From contig CM044872.1 in assembly GCA_024500155.1 (NCBI GenBank), forward strand, positions 56,735,460 to 56,799,459: a DNA stretch of 64,000 bases, in the 5' to 3' direction. Shown one piece after another: positions 37,989 through 47,924 of the stretch. Each line of letters opens with the position of its first letter. Within the stretch, counting starts at the first letter, position 1. A model generated the notes under the pieces. That model saw only the letters and a program-made list of their open reading frames with translations. It did not search any database and was not told where the DNA came from. The stretch is from Chenopodium formosanum (Eukaryota > Streptophyta > Magnoliopsida > Caryophyllales > Amaranthaceae). A program made the translations under genes and the position numbers.

Positions 37989-39645
37989 TTGATCTAATCT
38001 CTTGGACAACACTCATCATTGTAGGGATTAAAGGTGGGCATGGGCCGTGCCGGCACGCGGGCAGCAAGAGCCCGACACGAAACTGGCACAGCCCGACACG
38101 GTGGCCCACTTGTGGGTCGTGCCGTGAACAAATTTTTAAAAAGCAGGCACGGGCATGGCGGGTGGCACGATCACTAGACGCGTGGCACGGCTCGTCGGCA
38201 CGGCAGCACGACACAATTTTTAAATATTGTACGATTTTTAATTATCATTATAAATTATTGTATTATCATACCGGCATATAATGAAATAAGTTACTCATCA
38301 ATTTTTGTGTTATCGGCTTATCGCACTCGTAAATTTTCTAATTATATGCATTGTTGCTTTTTGCAAAATAATACGGAATAATATAATAATACAAAAACAT
38401 AAACATAAATTAATAAAATTATTTAAACATACTTATTTTTAAAGTTGTTCAAAAAATATATATCGATTTTTTTTTATATTTAAAAAAAATGAAAAACCGA
38501 GGCGGCCCGCTGCTCAACACGGCACGGCCCGCAGGCACATGGGTCGTGCCGTGCCGTGGGCTGGGGTGTGCCAAAAGGTGGCACTGCACGACACAACCCA
38601 CCAGAAATTAGGCATGGCACGACCCGGCACGAGCCACCCCCAGGCATGCCCCGCGGTGGCCCAACACGGCACGATGCCCACCTCTAGTTGGGATAATGAG
38701 AAATTGCAGCAGCACCTTTCTGACAGTGATATCAGCCTGGTGCAAAGCATTCCTGTTAGTTTGAGGGATACTGAGGATGTGAGATATTGGTGGCCTTCGT
38801 TTGATGGTGTTTACACAACCAAATCAGGGTATTGGCTTGGGCAGTTGGGTCATATTAATGGGTGGGAAAATCTGCATGGTGGAGATAGAGGAGAGGTCTA
38901 GAATACTATATGAAATATTAGGGGTCCTCCGAAATTAAGCCAATTTTTGTGAAGGGCCTAAACTGGGTCACTTGCTACACTTGGAAGGCTGCAAGACCGT
39001 CACATTAGATGGGTTGTGTGGTTAATGTCACCATGAAACAATCATCCATGCTATCTTTGATTGTGAGCAGGTTTGCTACATTTGGAATCACTCTTCGTTT
39101 GCAAATACTTTAATTGATGTTCCCTCTAGCTCTTTCTTTGATCGATTTTTGTGGATCATGAGGAAGCTTAAAAAGGAAGAGTTGCTTGTGTTCTCCGCTA
39201 TTTCTTGGGCTACTTGGTCTTTTTGTAACTCATGTCTGTTTAATAAGCCGTGGAGTAATTGTGAAGTGGGAGTGCTGGGCTTTATTCGGTTGGTTGAAGA
39301 CTACAAAAAATATGTTGGGGCTGTTTTAGCTGACACAAAAAAGTCTGATGTTGTGTCTGCTGGTGCGTGGCAGCCTCCAGCTGATGGCTGGTTCAGAGTA
39401 AATTCTAATGCAGCAATGTTGGGTGATGGTGTGGTTGAGTTAGGTGTTGTGGTGCGGGATAACAGGGGGTATTGCTGATATGGTGTGTCGTTGCTCTGGT
39501 ATTACTTCTGTGGTGCTGGCTGAAGCCTTAGCTGTGCGTATGGGAGTGCTGTTGGCTAGAAATATGGGTACGAGAGAGTGGAGTTACAATGTGATGTTGT
39601 CAATATTGTTAAGCCTATTTGTTTTTAGAAGGTGGGAATGAAGTA
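37989..39645 (+). pseudogene. LINE-type retrotransposon remnant (zf-RVT and RNase H)
   Basis: Read on the plus strand and interrupted by a MITE, the sequence gives DLISWTT, then LSDSDISLVQSIPVSLRDTE and a YWWPSFDGVYTTKSGYW block typical of the zinc-binding region after plant LINE reverse transcriptases. Around 39012-39075 there is a zf-RVT-like Cys/His pattern (HHETIIHAIFDCEQV). From 39149 an RNase H-like domain follows, with WQPPADGWFRVNSNAA and VVVRDNRG. It shifts frame in a G run near 39463 and continues as VVLAEALAVRMGVLLARNMG. Stops and frameshifts make it non-functional, and the reverse transcriptase core is absent. Confidence 0.8.
38029..38686. mobile_element. hAT-type MITE, GC-rich ends, 8-bp target duplication
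   Basis: The ends TAAAGGTGGGCATGGGCCGTG and (complement of the right end) TAGAGGTGGGCATCGTGCCGTG are inverted. Flanking octamers GTAGGGAT (38021-38028) and GTTGGGAT (38687-38694) differ at one base, as expected for an old 8-bp hAT duplication. The termini are rich in CGTGCCGGCAC-like words while the middle is AT-rich. It sits inside the LINE remnant. Confidence 0.85.
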
Positions 39646-39689
39646 TGTTGATTAGGTAGATGGGAGGATATGACTCTCTTCCTTTATCT

Positions 39690-40342
39690 ATTTTACTCAC
39701 GGGCGGATCTAAAGTCAAAGTTACGGGGTCAATTGATCCCATTTATTTTTTTTTAAAAAATTATTAAAATATTTAAAAGATGATTTTTTTTTAAAATTGA
39801 ATTATTTAATATGAGGCAGATAATATATAAATTGTGAGTAATCTAACATCTAATCCGTATCAAAATTCAAAATACATAATTCAATGTGTCAACGATGTGC
39901 AATATGATATATAGGTAGTTTTATCACGTAATTTGTTAATTTATGAATAATTTAAATAAAAATCTGAGTAGTATATGCAGTTACATTAAAATCTGAATAC
40001 AATCTTACTACAATCGACTAGTATATAACTACATTTTACCTACTGCATACATGTACCTGATAGATGTCAAAACATCGGGTGCAAATAGTGTAATCATTAT
40101 GATCTCTCTTAAAATGAATAAAAAAGAACATGACATTCGCCCACTTGCAATCTTTGTGGGAAGTACTTCCGCCCACTACATAAAAAAAAAAACCCTATTA
40201 AAAATAAAATTAGTTAGTTTTTTATGAAAAATATACACATACATAATTAAACATGAATAAAAAAAAAATTACCATTAGTTAGTCACAAAAATTGATTAAA
40301 AAAATCTGAAAATGAGAGTGAGAGACTTTGGCTCTCTAAACA

Positions 40343-40387
<45 letters not shown>

Positions 40388-40720
40388 AAAAATGAAATAA
40401 TGTACGGTATGATTGGTATGCAAAATCTGAAATCTATATAATTAGCAAAAACAATAAGATCCATTGCGACCTAACCCTTTTCTATGCTAAGTAAACTAGC
40501 TATCTGGAAACTAGTATTATTCATGAAGTAAAATCAACGGCGAATCTAACATTTAAGTGGGTATAAATAACATAAAAAATTATATTAAAATTATTCATTA
40601 ATTAACAAATTACGTGATAAAACTACCTATATACAAGTATCATATTGCACATCGTTGACACATATTGAATTATGTGTTTTGAATTTTGATACGGAGTAGA
40701 TGTAAATAACATAAAAAATT
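39690..40720. repeat. foldback and inverted-copy region
   Basis: Arms of about 115 bp at 39847-39960 and 40588-40705 are inverted copies (core AAACTACCTATAT / ATATAGGTAGTTT, CAACGATGTGCAATATGAT). Between them, 39985-40315 is an inverted, internally deleted copy of 43278-43775. A 41-A run lies at 40344-40384. No gene is intact here. Confidence 0.75.
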
Positions 40721-40811
40721 ATATAGTTACATAACATACATAATGTATAGATTCATTGACCATCCACAAAAATATTGTGGTTTAAGAAGTAAGAAGAATT
40801 TTGAACTAACG

Positions 40812-40940
40812 CATTTCTTGGAGCTTTAGTGTATTGAGCAAACATCTTGATAAGAAAGTAATTTCCCTTCCAATTGTTGTAAAAGTTGAGCAACTCTTTT
40901 AACAATTATTTTAAATTTTTTAACCAGCATTAATCAAATC
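40812..40940. repeat. direct copy of 43780-44094 without the MITE
   Basis: It matches 43780-43850 plus 44042-44094 (shared words GAGCAAACATCTTG, AAGAAAGTAATTTCCCTT, AACTCTTTTAACAATTA) and preserves the site without the MITE found at 43851. Confidence 0.85.
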
Positions 40941-40974
40941 ACACTATTAATTCCCCTTTTGTACTCTCCTTTGT

Positions 40975-41065
40975 GTCTACGCCACCTTCCCAATTTTCTG
41001 TGGCACACGATATGGACCATAGAACCTCGCGTCTAACTTCTCGTTACATCGACTAATTCTTGTTT
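40975..41065 (-). pseudogene. Ty3/gypsy polyprotein fragment (integrase C-terminus)
   Basis: The minus strand encodes a degraded GPYRVLQKIGK-type block found after the gypsy integrase core. It is the shortest of three related fragments at 40.98, 42.2 and 43.2 kb. Confidence 0.6.
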
Positions 41066-41879
41066 CTTTCTTTTGCAGGATAGGTGTCATACTCTTGCAC
41101 TTCTTTGACTTGTTTCAATTTTGCCCTTGCTGACGGGGATTTTGTAAGTAATTTGAATGTTTACTACATTCTGTTGTTATTGGTACTGATTTATTTGATG
41201 GGTTGAGTGTTTGTGCTTATTATTTGAATTGGAATGATAGTTGTAGATTGTTTATGTACTTATTTGTAGAGTGATTCTAATTTTATCGGATATCAGAATA
41301 TCTTCGTTGGATTTTTGTACTTCGTTGACTTGTTGCAATTTTGCCATAGCTGACGGGGATTTTGTAAGTCTCTTTAAATTTTATTTGAATGTTGTACTAC
41401 AATTGCTGTTGTTATTGGTGCTGATGTATTTGATGGGTTGAGTGTGTTTGTGTTTATTGTTTGAATTGGAATTATAAATGAAATTTGTTGATAGTTCATG
41501 TACTTATTTGTAGAGTGATTCTAATTTTTGGAAATCTTAAAAGAGTATGATTAACAGATTGTTTGTAAAGTGATTCTAATTTTTGGAAATCTTAAACGAG
41601 TATGATTAACCGACTAATCTCATGCCCTTCTCTCTAAAATAAACATTCTTATATATACAAGCTTAGGCTACATTGCCTTTAATTGCCTTTGTCTTATTCT
41701 ACTGCTACTTTCTACTCTACTGTCAAGCTGCTCCAATACTAGGTGTTGTTGGTGTTCCTCCCCTCCCCTTCTGAAATTGCAGAACTTAACTACTCTTGTC
41801 CTCATGTGTTTGAAGTGCTAAAGTGTTAATTGGCTGCTTCCCCCTTCTCTGATAGTATAGTTTGATTGGCGGTATAAGC

Positions 41880-42240
41880 TTAGGAATTGGATTGTTGGCT
41901 TGGTCTATTACCTCACTCCCCGGCTGAACTTTCACCTTGTCCTCAAGGTGGAAGGTCATACACCTCTGATCAATGGCAGCCCCATCTTCTCACGTTGCCT
42001 TAAGTAGCGGTATCCCCTTCCATTTAATGAGAACCTCGAGGCCGTGCTTGCCTTACCTAACCCCCAGCAGTTCTTCTGGTTTGTTCAGGAAGTGTTGGAT
42101 TGACTAGCTTCTCACCAATGTTCTTGAGTTGTGTAATATGAAAACCTTGCATGTTGTCGGAAGTTCGAGTTTATACTCCACCTTCCCAATTTTCTGTAGC
42201 ACGCGATATGGACCACAGAATCTCGCTGCTAACTTCTCGT
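41880..42240 (-). pseudogene. Ty3/gypsy integrase C-terminus and chromodomain, copy 1
   Basis: Minus-strand translation gives CNEKLAARFCGPYRVLQKIG, KVEYKLELPTTCKV, then after a +1 shift FHITQLKNIGEKLVNP. After a stop comes the chromodomain GLEVLIKWKGIPLLKAT, and then FHLEDKVKVQPGSEVIDQA. The order matches the 3' end of chromovirus-type pol. Two stops and a frameshift make it dead. No LTR was recognised next to it. Confidence 0.85.
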
Positions 42241-42849
42241 TACATCGACCTGATTGTTGTTTCTTTCTTTTGCAGGATAGCTGCCATACTCTTGCACTTC
42301 ATTGACTTTTGTAATTTTGCCCTAGCTAACGGGGATTTTGTAAGTCTCTTTATATTTTATTTGAATGTTGTACTACATTTGCTGTTGTTATTGGGGGTGA
42401 TGTATTTGGTGGGTTGAGTGTCTTTGTGTTTATTGTTTGAATTGGAATTATAGATGAAATTGTTGATAGTTCATGTACTTTATTTGTAGGGTGATTCTAA
42501 TTTTTGGAAATTTTAAAAGAGTATGATTAACAAATTGTTTGTAGAGTGATTTTAATTTTTGGTAATCTTTAAAGAGTATGATTAACAGACTAATCTCATA
42601 CCCTTCCCTCTAAGACAAACATTCTTATATATACATGCTTAGCCTACATTGTCTTTAATTGCCTTTGTCTCATTCTACTGCTACTTCCTGCTCTATTGTC
42701 AATCTACTCTACTATTAGGTGTTATTGGTGTTGCTCCCCTCCACTTCATTGCAGAACTTAACTACTCTTGTCCTCATATGGTGGAAGTGCTAAATTGTTG
42801 GTTGCTTTCCCCTTCCTCTGATAGTACAGTTTGATTGGCGGTTTAGGCT

Positions 42850-43225
42850 TAGGAATTGGACTGTTTGGCTTGGTCTATTACCTTATTCCCCGGCTGAACT
42901 TTCGCCTTGTCCTCAAGGTGGAAGGTCAGAAATCTCTGATCGATGGCAGCCCCATCTTCTCACGTTGCCTCAAGTAGCGATAGCCCCTTCCATTTAATGA
43001 GAACCTCAAGGCCGTGCTCGCCTTGCCTAACCCCCAGCAGCTCTTCTGTCAGCCACCAGTTCTGGTGAGTTGTTCAGGAATTGTTGAATTGACTAGCTGC
43101 TCACCAATGTTCTTGAGTTGTTAAATATGAAAACCTTGCATGTTGCCGAAAGTTCGAGTTTTTATGCCACCTTCCCAATTTTCTGTAGCACGCGATATGG
43201 ACCATAGAATCTTGCTCTAACTTCT
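42850..43225 (-). pseudogene. Ty3/gypsy integrase C-terminus and chromodomain, copy 2
   Basis: A second copy of the fragment at 41880-42240, about 970-986 bp further on and in the same orientation, with the same GPYRVLQKIGK and EVLIKWKG-type blocks and independent disruptions. It arose by the tandem duplication of this block. Confidence 0.82.
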
Positions 43226-43277
43226 CGTACTTTGACTGATTGTTGTTTCTTTCTTTTGCAGGATAGGTGTCATACTA

Positions 43278-43775
43278 TTTCATTTTCAGATTTTTTTTAA
43301 ATCGATTTGTGTGACTAACTCATGGTAATTTTTTTTTATTCATGTGTTAGTAATGTATGTGTGTATATATATTTCATAAAAACTAAATAATTTTTTTTGT
43401 TTATAGGTTTTTTTTATATGTAGTGGGAGGTTGTACATCTCACAAAGATCGCAAGTGGGCGAATGGTCTATGCAAGGCAGCGAATAAACTAGGCTTGAAA
43501 GCCTTTGTTTGTTCGTTGTGTAGGGACCGTTACGGCGTCCTTCGTGAGGTTGACATCATGTTCTTTCTTATCCATTTTAAGAAAGAACATGACGATTACT
43601 CTATTTGTATCCGTTGTTTTGACATCTATAAAGGGGTACATGAATGCAGCAGGTAAGATGGTGATCTTTCTGATGATTGGCTGTGGATGAGGATCTTGTC
43701 AACATACTAGTTGATTGTAGCTTTATGCTAATGGATTGTAGTAAGATTGTACTCAGATTTTAATTCTGAACTTGT
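43278..43775 (+). repeat. unit with inverted, deleted copy at 39985-40315
   Basis: It starts CATTTTCAGATTTTTTT and ends near TAGTAAGATTGTACTCAG. The copy at 39985-40315 is its reverse complement with internal deletions, mostly of the reading frame at 43423-43656. The pair bracket the gypsy-fragment array. Confidence 0.82.
43423..43656 (+). CDS. Cys/His-rich frame in a repeat, unknown
   Basis: An open frame of about 77 codons without an ATG near its beginning (it opens at a GTG after an acceptor-like TTTATAG near 43407), so it would need an upstream exon or is a fragment. Residues include GGCTSHKDRKW, then FVCSLCRDRYG, IHFKKEH about 18 residues later, and YSICIRCFDIYKGVHEC. The CxxC...HxxxxH and CxxC...HxC spacing resembles zinc-binding modules, but I recognise no family. 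A donor-like AG/GTAAGA follows at about 43650. It lies in a repeat with an inverted, deleted copy at about 40.0-40.2 kb, so transposon-borne or captured gene sequence is likely. Confidence 0.4.
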   Translation: MGGCTSHKDRKWANGLCKAANKLGLKAFVCSLCRDRYGVLREVDIMFFLIHFKKEHDDYSICIRCFDIYKGVHECSR

Positions 43776-43850
43776 GTATTTTATGGAGCTTAGTGTGTCG
43801 AGCAAACATCTTGTAAGAAAGTAATTTCCCTTTCAATTGTTAAAGTTGAA

Positions 43851-44041
43851 GGCCTGTTCACATTTACTTAATTTCAGTTCAGTTCAGCTTCAATCAGTTC
43901 AGTTCAGTTCAACTTCTAATTTCCCTCTCTCATAAAATATTCATTTCAGCTCAATTCAGTTCAGCTCCAATCAGTTCAGTTCAGTTCAGTTATGTTCGGC
44001 TCCAATCAGTTCAGCTCACTTCAGTAAATATGAACAGACCC
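43851..44041. mobile_element. MITE with (AGTTC)n, insertion site known
   Basis: The ends GGCCTGTTCACATTTACT and AGTAAATATGAACAGACC are inverted, and the interior is CAGTT/AGTTC pentamers. GAA flanks both sides (43848-43850 and 44042-44044). The paralogous sequence at 40812-40940 lacks the insert and reads GTTGAGCAACTC, which defines the 3-bp duplication. Confidence 0.88.
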
Positions 44042-44094
44042 GAACAACTCTTTTAACAATTAGTTTAAATTTTTTTACCAGCATTGATCAAATA

Positions 44095-44880
44095 TAAGTC
44101 TAGGTGTTGTTGACTTCTTGTTGTTTCTTGATGTGTCTAAGAAGCATTGTGCAGGTTATCAATATTAATAGGGAAAGGGTAATTTACGGAATTAATAAGT
44201 AGTTTTTTTTAGAATATTGAAGAAGCTAATAGAGATTAGGTTGGGGTATTTTCTATAATTAAGCTAATTAGTGTCCAAAAAATGATATAAATGAGGTTTA
44301 GATTCTTCACGATTACCTCTTCTTTAAGCTCAGTCTTTGACTTTTTGTTCAAAAAAAAAAAAGCTCAGTCTTTGACTTTGAACAATAAGAAAATGAGATA
44401 ACATATTCTACTGTCAAAATGCCACTCATATTTGCGACTTGTGAGCACGCTTTCATGGTTCAATGAGTACCCAATACGTCATTAGTGATGCTAAGTGCTA
44501 GCTAATTCACATTTTATGGCTGGCTTCTTATGCATAGGGATTTATTATTTCTGTCAAAGTGTTAACAATATATGGTCAATTTTTGTGTGAATTATAATAA
44601 TATTTGGTTGAATCTAAAGTTAATAACTGAGGATACTAATATTTGGATTTCAATTATTCTATTTCTTAGTCTTTTTTAAGGTTTCTGTTAAGAGATGAAA
44701 TTCAACAATAGAGTTAGAACAGGATATCGAAAATTAGACAACATTTTCATTCAAACTTGTAGAATTGTAACTGAGAATTCCATGAAGAGTACATTCACTT
44801 GTATTCTTTGGAAAGGGTTAATCTGTTACACTTCTTAGTTCTTACCAATCAACCTTATTTAGAAGCCGATTTTCTTTCTC
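44095..44880. other. intergenic stretch, no gene seen
   Basis: AT-rich sequence. A short direct repeat AAGCTCAGTCTTTGACTTT occurs at about 44328 and 44362, separated by an A run. It includes the 3' flank of the OPR pseudogene. Confidence 0.4.
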
Positions 44881-46309
44881 TCAAGGTTGTTGAGTACTTT
44901 CATCCAAGAAGGGGTAATCAGTGTAACCCACTACAGGATCATGGTTATAGAATGTAGCGGAATCATACTCATTTAATGGTGCATTGATCTCAAACCTGCG
45001 GACCAAATCAGGGTTCGAGAGGAACAACCGGGCATAAGCAATCAGATGAGCATCACCTTCAGCAATGGCCTTCACCCCCAGCTCTTTGTTGAATCCTCCA
45101 CTAATCATGAAGGTTCCTTGGTATGCTTTCCTGAGTTTTCTCAGCAGCTCGGCTTCTTTCTCTGTATCCCGTGTGTAAAAGTTCCTGCTTGAGTTTGCAG
45201 GTAACAGAGTTTAAGCCCTTGCTCTTCCTGCAGCTTGTTAAGTCTCTCTACCACTGCTAAGCCTAGAGCTAGCTGATCAGAATCGTGGGCTACTGGGCTT
45301 CTTGATGGTACAATGTCGGGGATATTTTCACTCCAATTCTTTCTATTCCAATGGCTTTAATCACAGCTTCAAGAATCTGCATCAGGAATCTGCATCGATT
45401 CTCAAGGGACCCTCCGTATTCATCTGTCCTGTCATTGATCCCATCCTTCAAGAACTGGTGAATGAGGTATCCGTAGGCTCCATGAATTTCAACTCCATCG
45501 AATCCTGCTCGAATAGAATTTATGGCTGCTTGACGGTAGTGTTCAATGATCTGTGGGATCTCTGAAGTCGATAAAGCTCGAGGGCTTGAATAATCAGAAA
45601 ATGATCCGTCAGGCAGTAGAATTTTCCACCTAGTTGGTATGGCCTTGTTTGTTGAAGATATGGGCAGTCCACCGTCTGGTTGGTATACTGTATCACCAGA
45701 AAATATCATCAGGTACTCTCATTTCACGTTATGAATTTGTTGTTTTAGTGTCCGAGTATAAATAGATGAAGATAAGTGAATGTTAATATACCATGGTGCG
45801 AGGCTCGGCCTACATGCCATAATTGACAGAACATATAGGCGCCTTTGGCATGAACAACATCAGTAACTCTCTTCCAGGCCTCCACTTGTTCCTCCAGGTA
45901 AATCCCTGGGCAGTGAGGATAACTGCAGAAATTAGCTCTTCTACATTAACATTCATCATCTCTTATAACAGGATTTTTATGTTAAAATGCTGAATCTTAT
46001 GATAATATTATAAAAGATCAGAGAAAGGAAGGGCATAATTACAAAGTCAATTTACCCATGAGCAGTGGGAGAGATGAAAGTTCCTTCAGAAATGAGAAGC
46101 CCACCATTGGTAGCGCGCTGAGAGTAATACTGAACCATGGCTTCATTAGGAATGCTATCTAATGCCCGACAGCGAGTCATAGCCGCCATAACCACACGGT
46201 GAGATAGACGTAGCTCCACCACTTTTCCCATCTTATATCCACTCAATAGATGATCAGATTGATCATTCCCCTGCAGTTCTACCCCTACTGCTGCTTTTTT
46301 CCCCTTCAT
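44881..46309 (-). pseudogene. 12-oxophytodienoate reductase (OPR1/2/11-type), frameshifted
   Basis: Exons are 46309-46056, 45922-45792 and 45687-44881, with good GT-AG sites in matching phase. The products align in order to the Old Yellow Enzyme family: TRCRALDSIPNEAM, RATNGGLLISEGTFISP, then YPHCPGIYLEEQVEAW and MFCQLWHVGRASHH, then YQPDGG, KDGINDRTDEYGGSLENR and RIGVKISP, and finally ISGGFNKELG, ARLFLSNPDLVRRFEINAPL and DPVVGYTDYPF. Two breaks disrupt exon 3. After KISPT (about 45318) the frame is lost over about 26 nt. After GLKLCYL (about 45202) a block of about 11 conserved residues is missing and a one-base loss occurs near THG. The active-site motif HGAHG reads HGAYG. Intact OPRs reduce cyclic enones of the jasmonate pathway with FMN; this copy should not make full-length enzyme. 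Sequencing error cannot explain the missing block. Confidence 0.85.
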
Positions 46310-47924
46310 TCTTGGTGGTAGTGTAGTAAGCTTGTTGTTTACAAGAACAACAGGAAGACAAATCCCTAATGACTACTAGTGAATACTGTCAATCTGTCAT
46401 ACTTCAGGGTTCCCATACTAGTTTTGGATCTTTAGTGCTACCTTTTAATTATTTGTGGTACATACAAGTTCATTTTAACTCTGTCTTATCAATTTTAGGA
46501 TCATGGGTGATTTAAAGCTGATGACATGAGACAAAAAAAATCGAGATTATTATACACGTGGAAAGTTGAGTATGTGGTGCAAACAAGTACTTACTACGGA
46601 GTACTTAGTTATCCCATCAGACAATGCATAATTTTAACCATTAAAAACATTTACTCATCAAAGTTGTAAAAAGTTTACATATTTTGGAGGCTAATATTAG
46701 TCTATTGGATTTTATTTTATTTTTTTTAAAAAAATATTGCTCAAGTATAAATTATGAAATACTAGTATAAAAGTAGAGTATGTAAATAAATAGTGCAAAA
46801 GTCAAAACAAAAAAAACTGGAGACTGGGCCTTACCTAGCATGCTCTGATCTCATGAATTTAAGAGTGCTATTGAGCTAAATGTAACCTTTCCAATCAGGA
46901 TTATGTTGCACATATCACCAAAAGATGGTCTTAACTCTTAACCTATTGTTACTTTAAACTAGATAGACTTGAATGAAAAAAAAAAAAAAAAAATAGAGTT
47001 CGGACAAATTTATTTACAAACTATGACTAGTAGCCTCATTTCAGTTCATGAGTTCAGGGGGTGAATTGCAATAGGACAGAAAGTGAAGTAATGTGTATAC
47101 TTTAGCTAGTCCTCCACCAATAATGAGCTACTGCATTCTCATATCTCACAGAGAAGGTAGTCACAGACTCACAGTACTTGGCGACAAGTACTTAATTCTC
47201 ATCCTTCATCTCCGTAACCCCCTATGAGTTCTTGTGTCAAGCACTTTTCAAGTGATTCATGAGAAGATCATATTAGCAGACAATCTTGGCTGTTTTAACC
47301 TCTACGATCAAGTATATTTTCAACATTAATCTTTAGGGTATGAACAGAAAATATTGTAATACACAACATTTCAAATTTCTTTAACATTTTTACAATCACA
47401 AAGTGAAAGAAGTACAAGAAGACAAAGAGAAGTTATACGTTCCCATTCTATTCTTGTACTCTTAAAATAAATGAAGCAAATGCCCTTCTAAAACATCTTA
47501 TACACACACATATGAGGAACACTGAGTGAAAGCTTGTTGAAACCATCACCTGAAGAATCCATATTTTCTTGTAGATAGATAAACTTACCTGTGAAAGGAA
47601 AAAAAATAGAGAAGGTATAACTAGAACATTGTGAATTTTATAAATATTTATAAAAATAAGATCTTCCTCCGTCAATAAATAATAGGCCACATTTTTATAT
47701 GGGATATACTAAAGTAAGATATTTAACTAGCCTATATTAGCTCTAATGATACCTTTGACTAAAAACTGTAATGAAAGATTATGGTGGCATGGTAGGAAAT
47801 TAGGGATGTATAAACTAACATATATAGAAGGATACTTTTAGGTATTTCTATTTGGTTCTTTAAAAATGACCTCCAATCAAATGTGGCCTATTAGATAGAG
47901 ATGGAGATATTAGTACTGTTAGTG
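46310..47924. other. intergenic stretch, no gene seen
   Basis: AT-rich sequence between the OPR pseudogene and the U-box gene. It holds one TACGGAGT word (near 46597), a 16-A run near 46978 and the probable 3'-UTR of the U-box gene near 47700-47924. Confidence 0.4.

Larger units (their letters stand above)
41319..43275. repeat. tandem duplication, about 970-986-bp period
   Basis: The blocks 41319-42300 and 42300-43275 are diverged copies in the same orientation. Matching landmarks: CGGCTGAACT at 41921 and 42891 (offset 970), TTTTGCAGGATAG at 42268 and 43254 (offset 986), and GACGGGGATTTTGTAAGT-like words. Each copy includes a Ty3/gypsy chromodomain fragment on the minus strand. A partial third copy lies at 40975-41318. 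Confidence 0.85.

Noticed and set aside
38514..38901. Cys-rich frames on both strands in the GC-rich segment
   Set aside because: They are produced by the CGTGCC-type repeats of the hAT MITE; only the LINE part after 38695 is meaningful.
39690..44094. Intact Ty3/gypsy retrotransposon
   Set aside because: No LTR pair, gag, protease or reverse transcriptase is visible; only the 3' end of pol is present, in broken copies.
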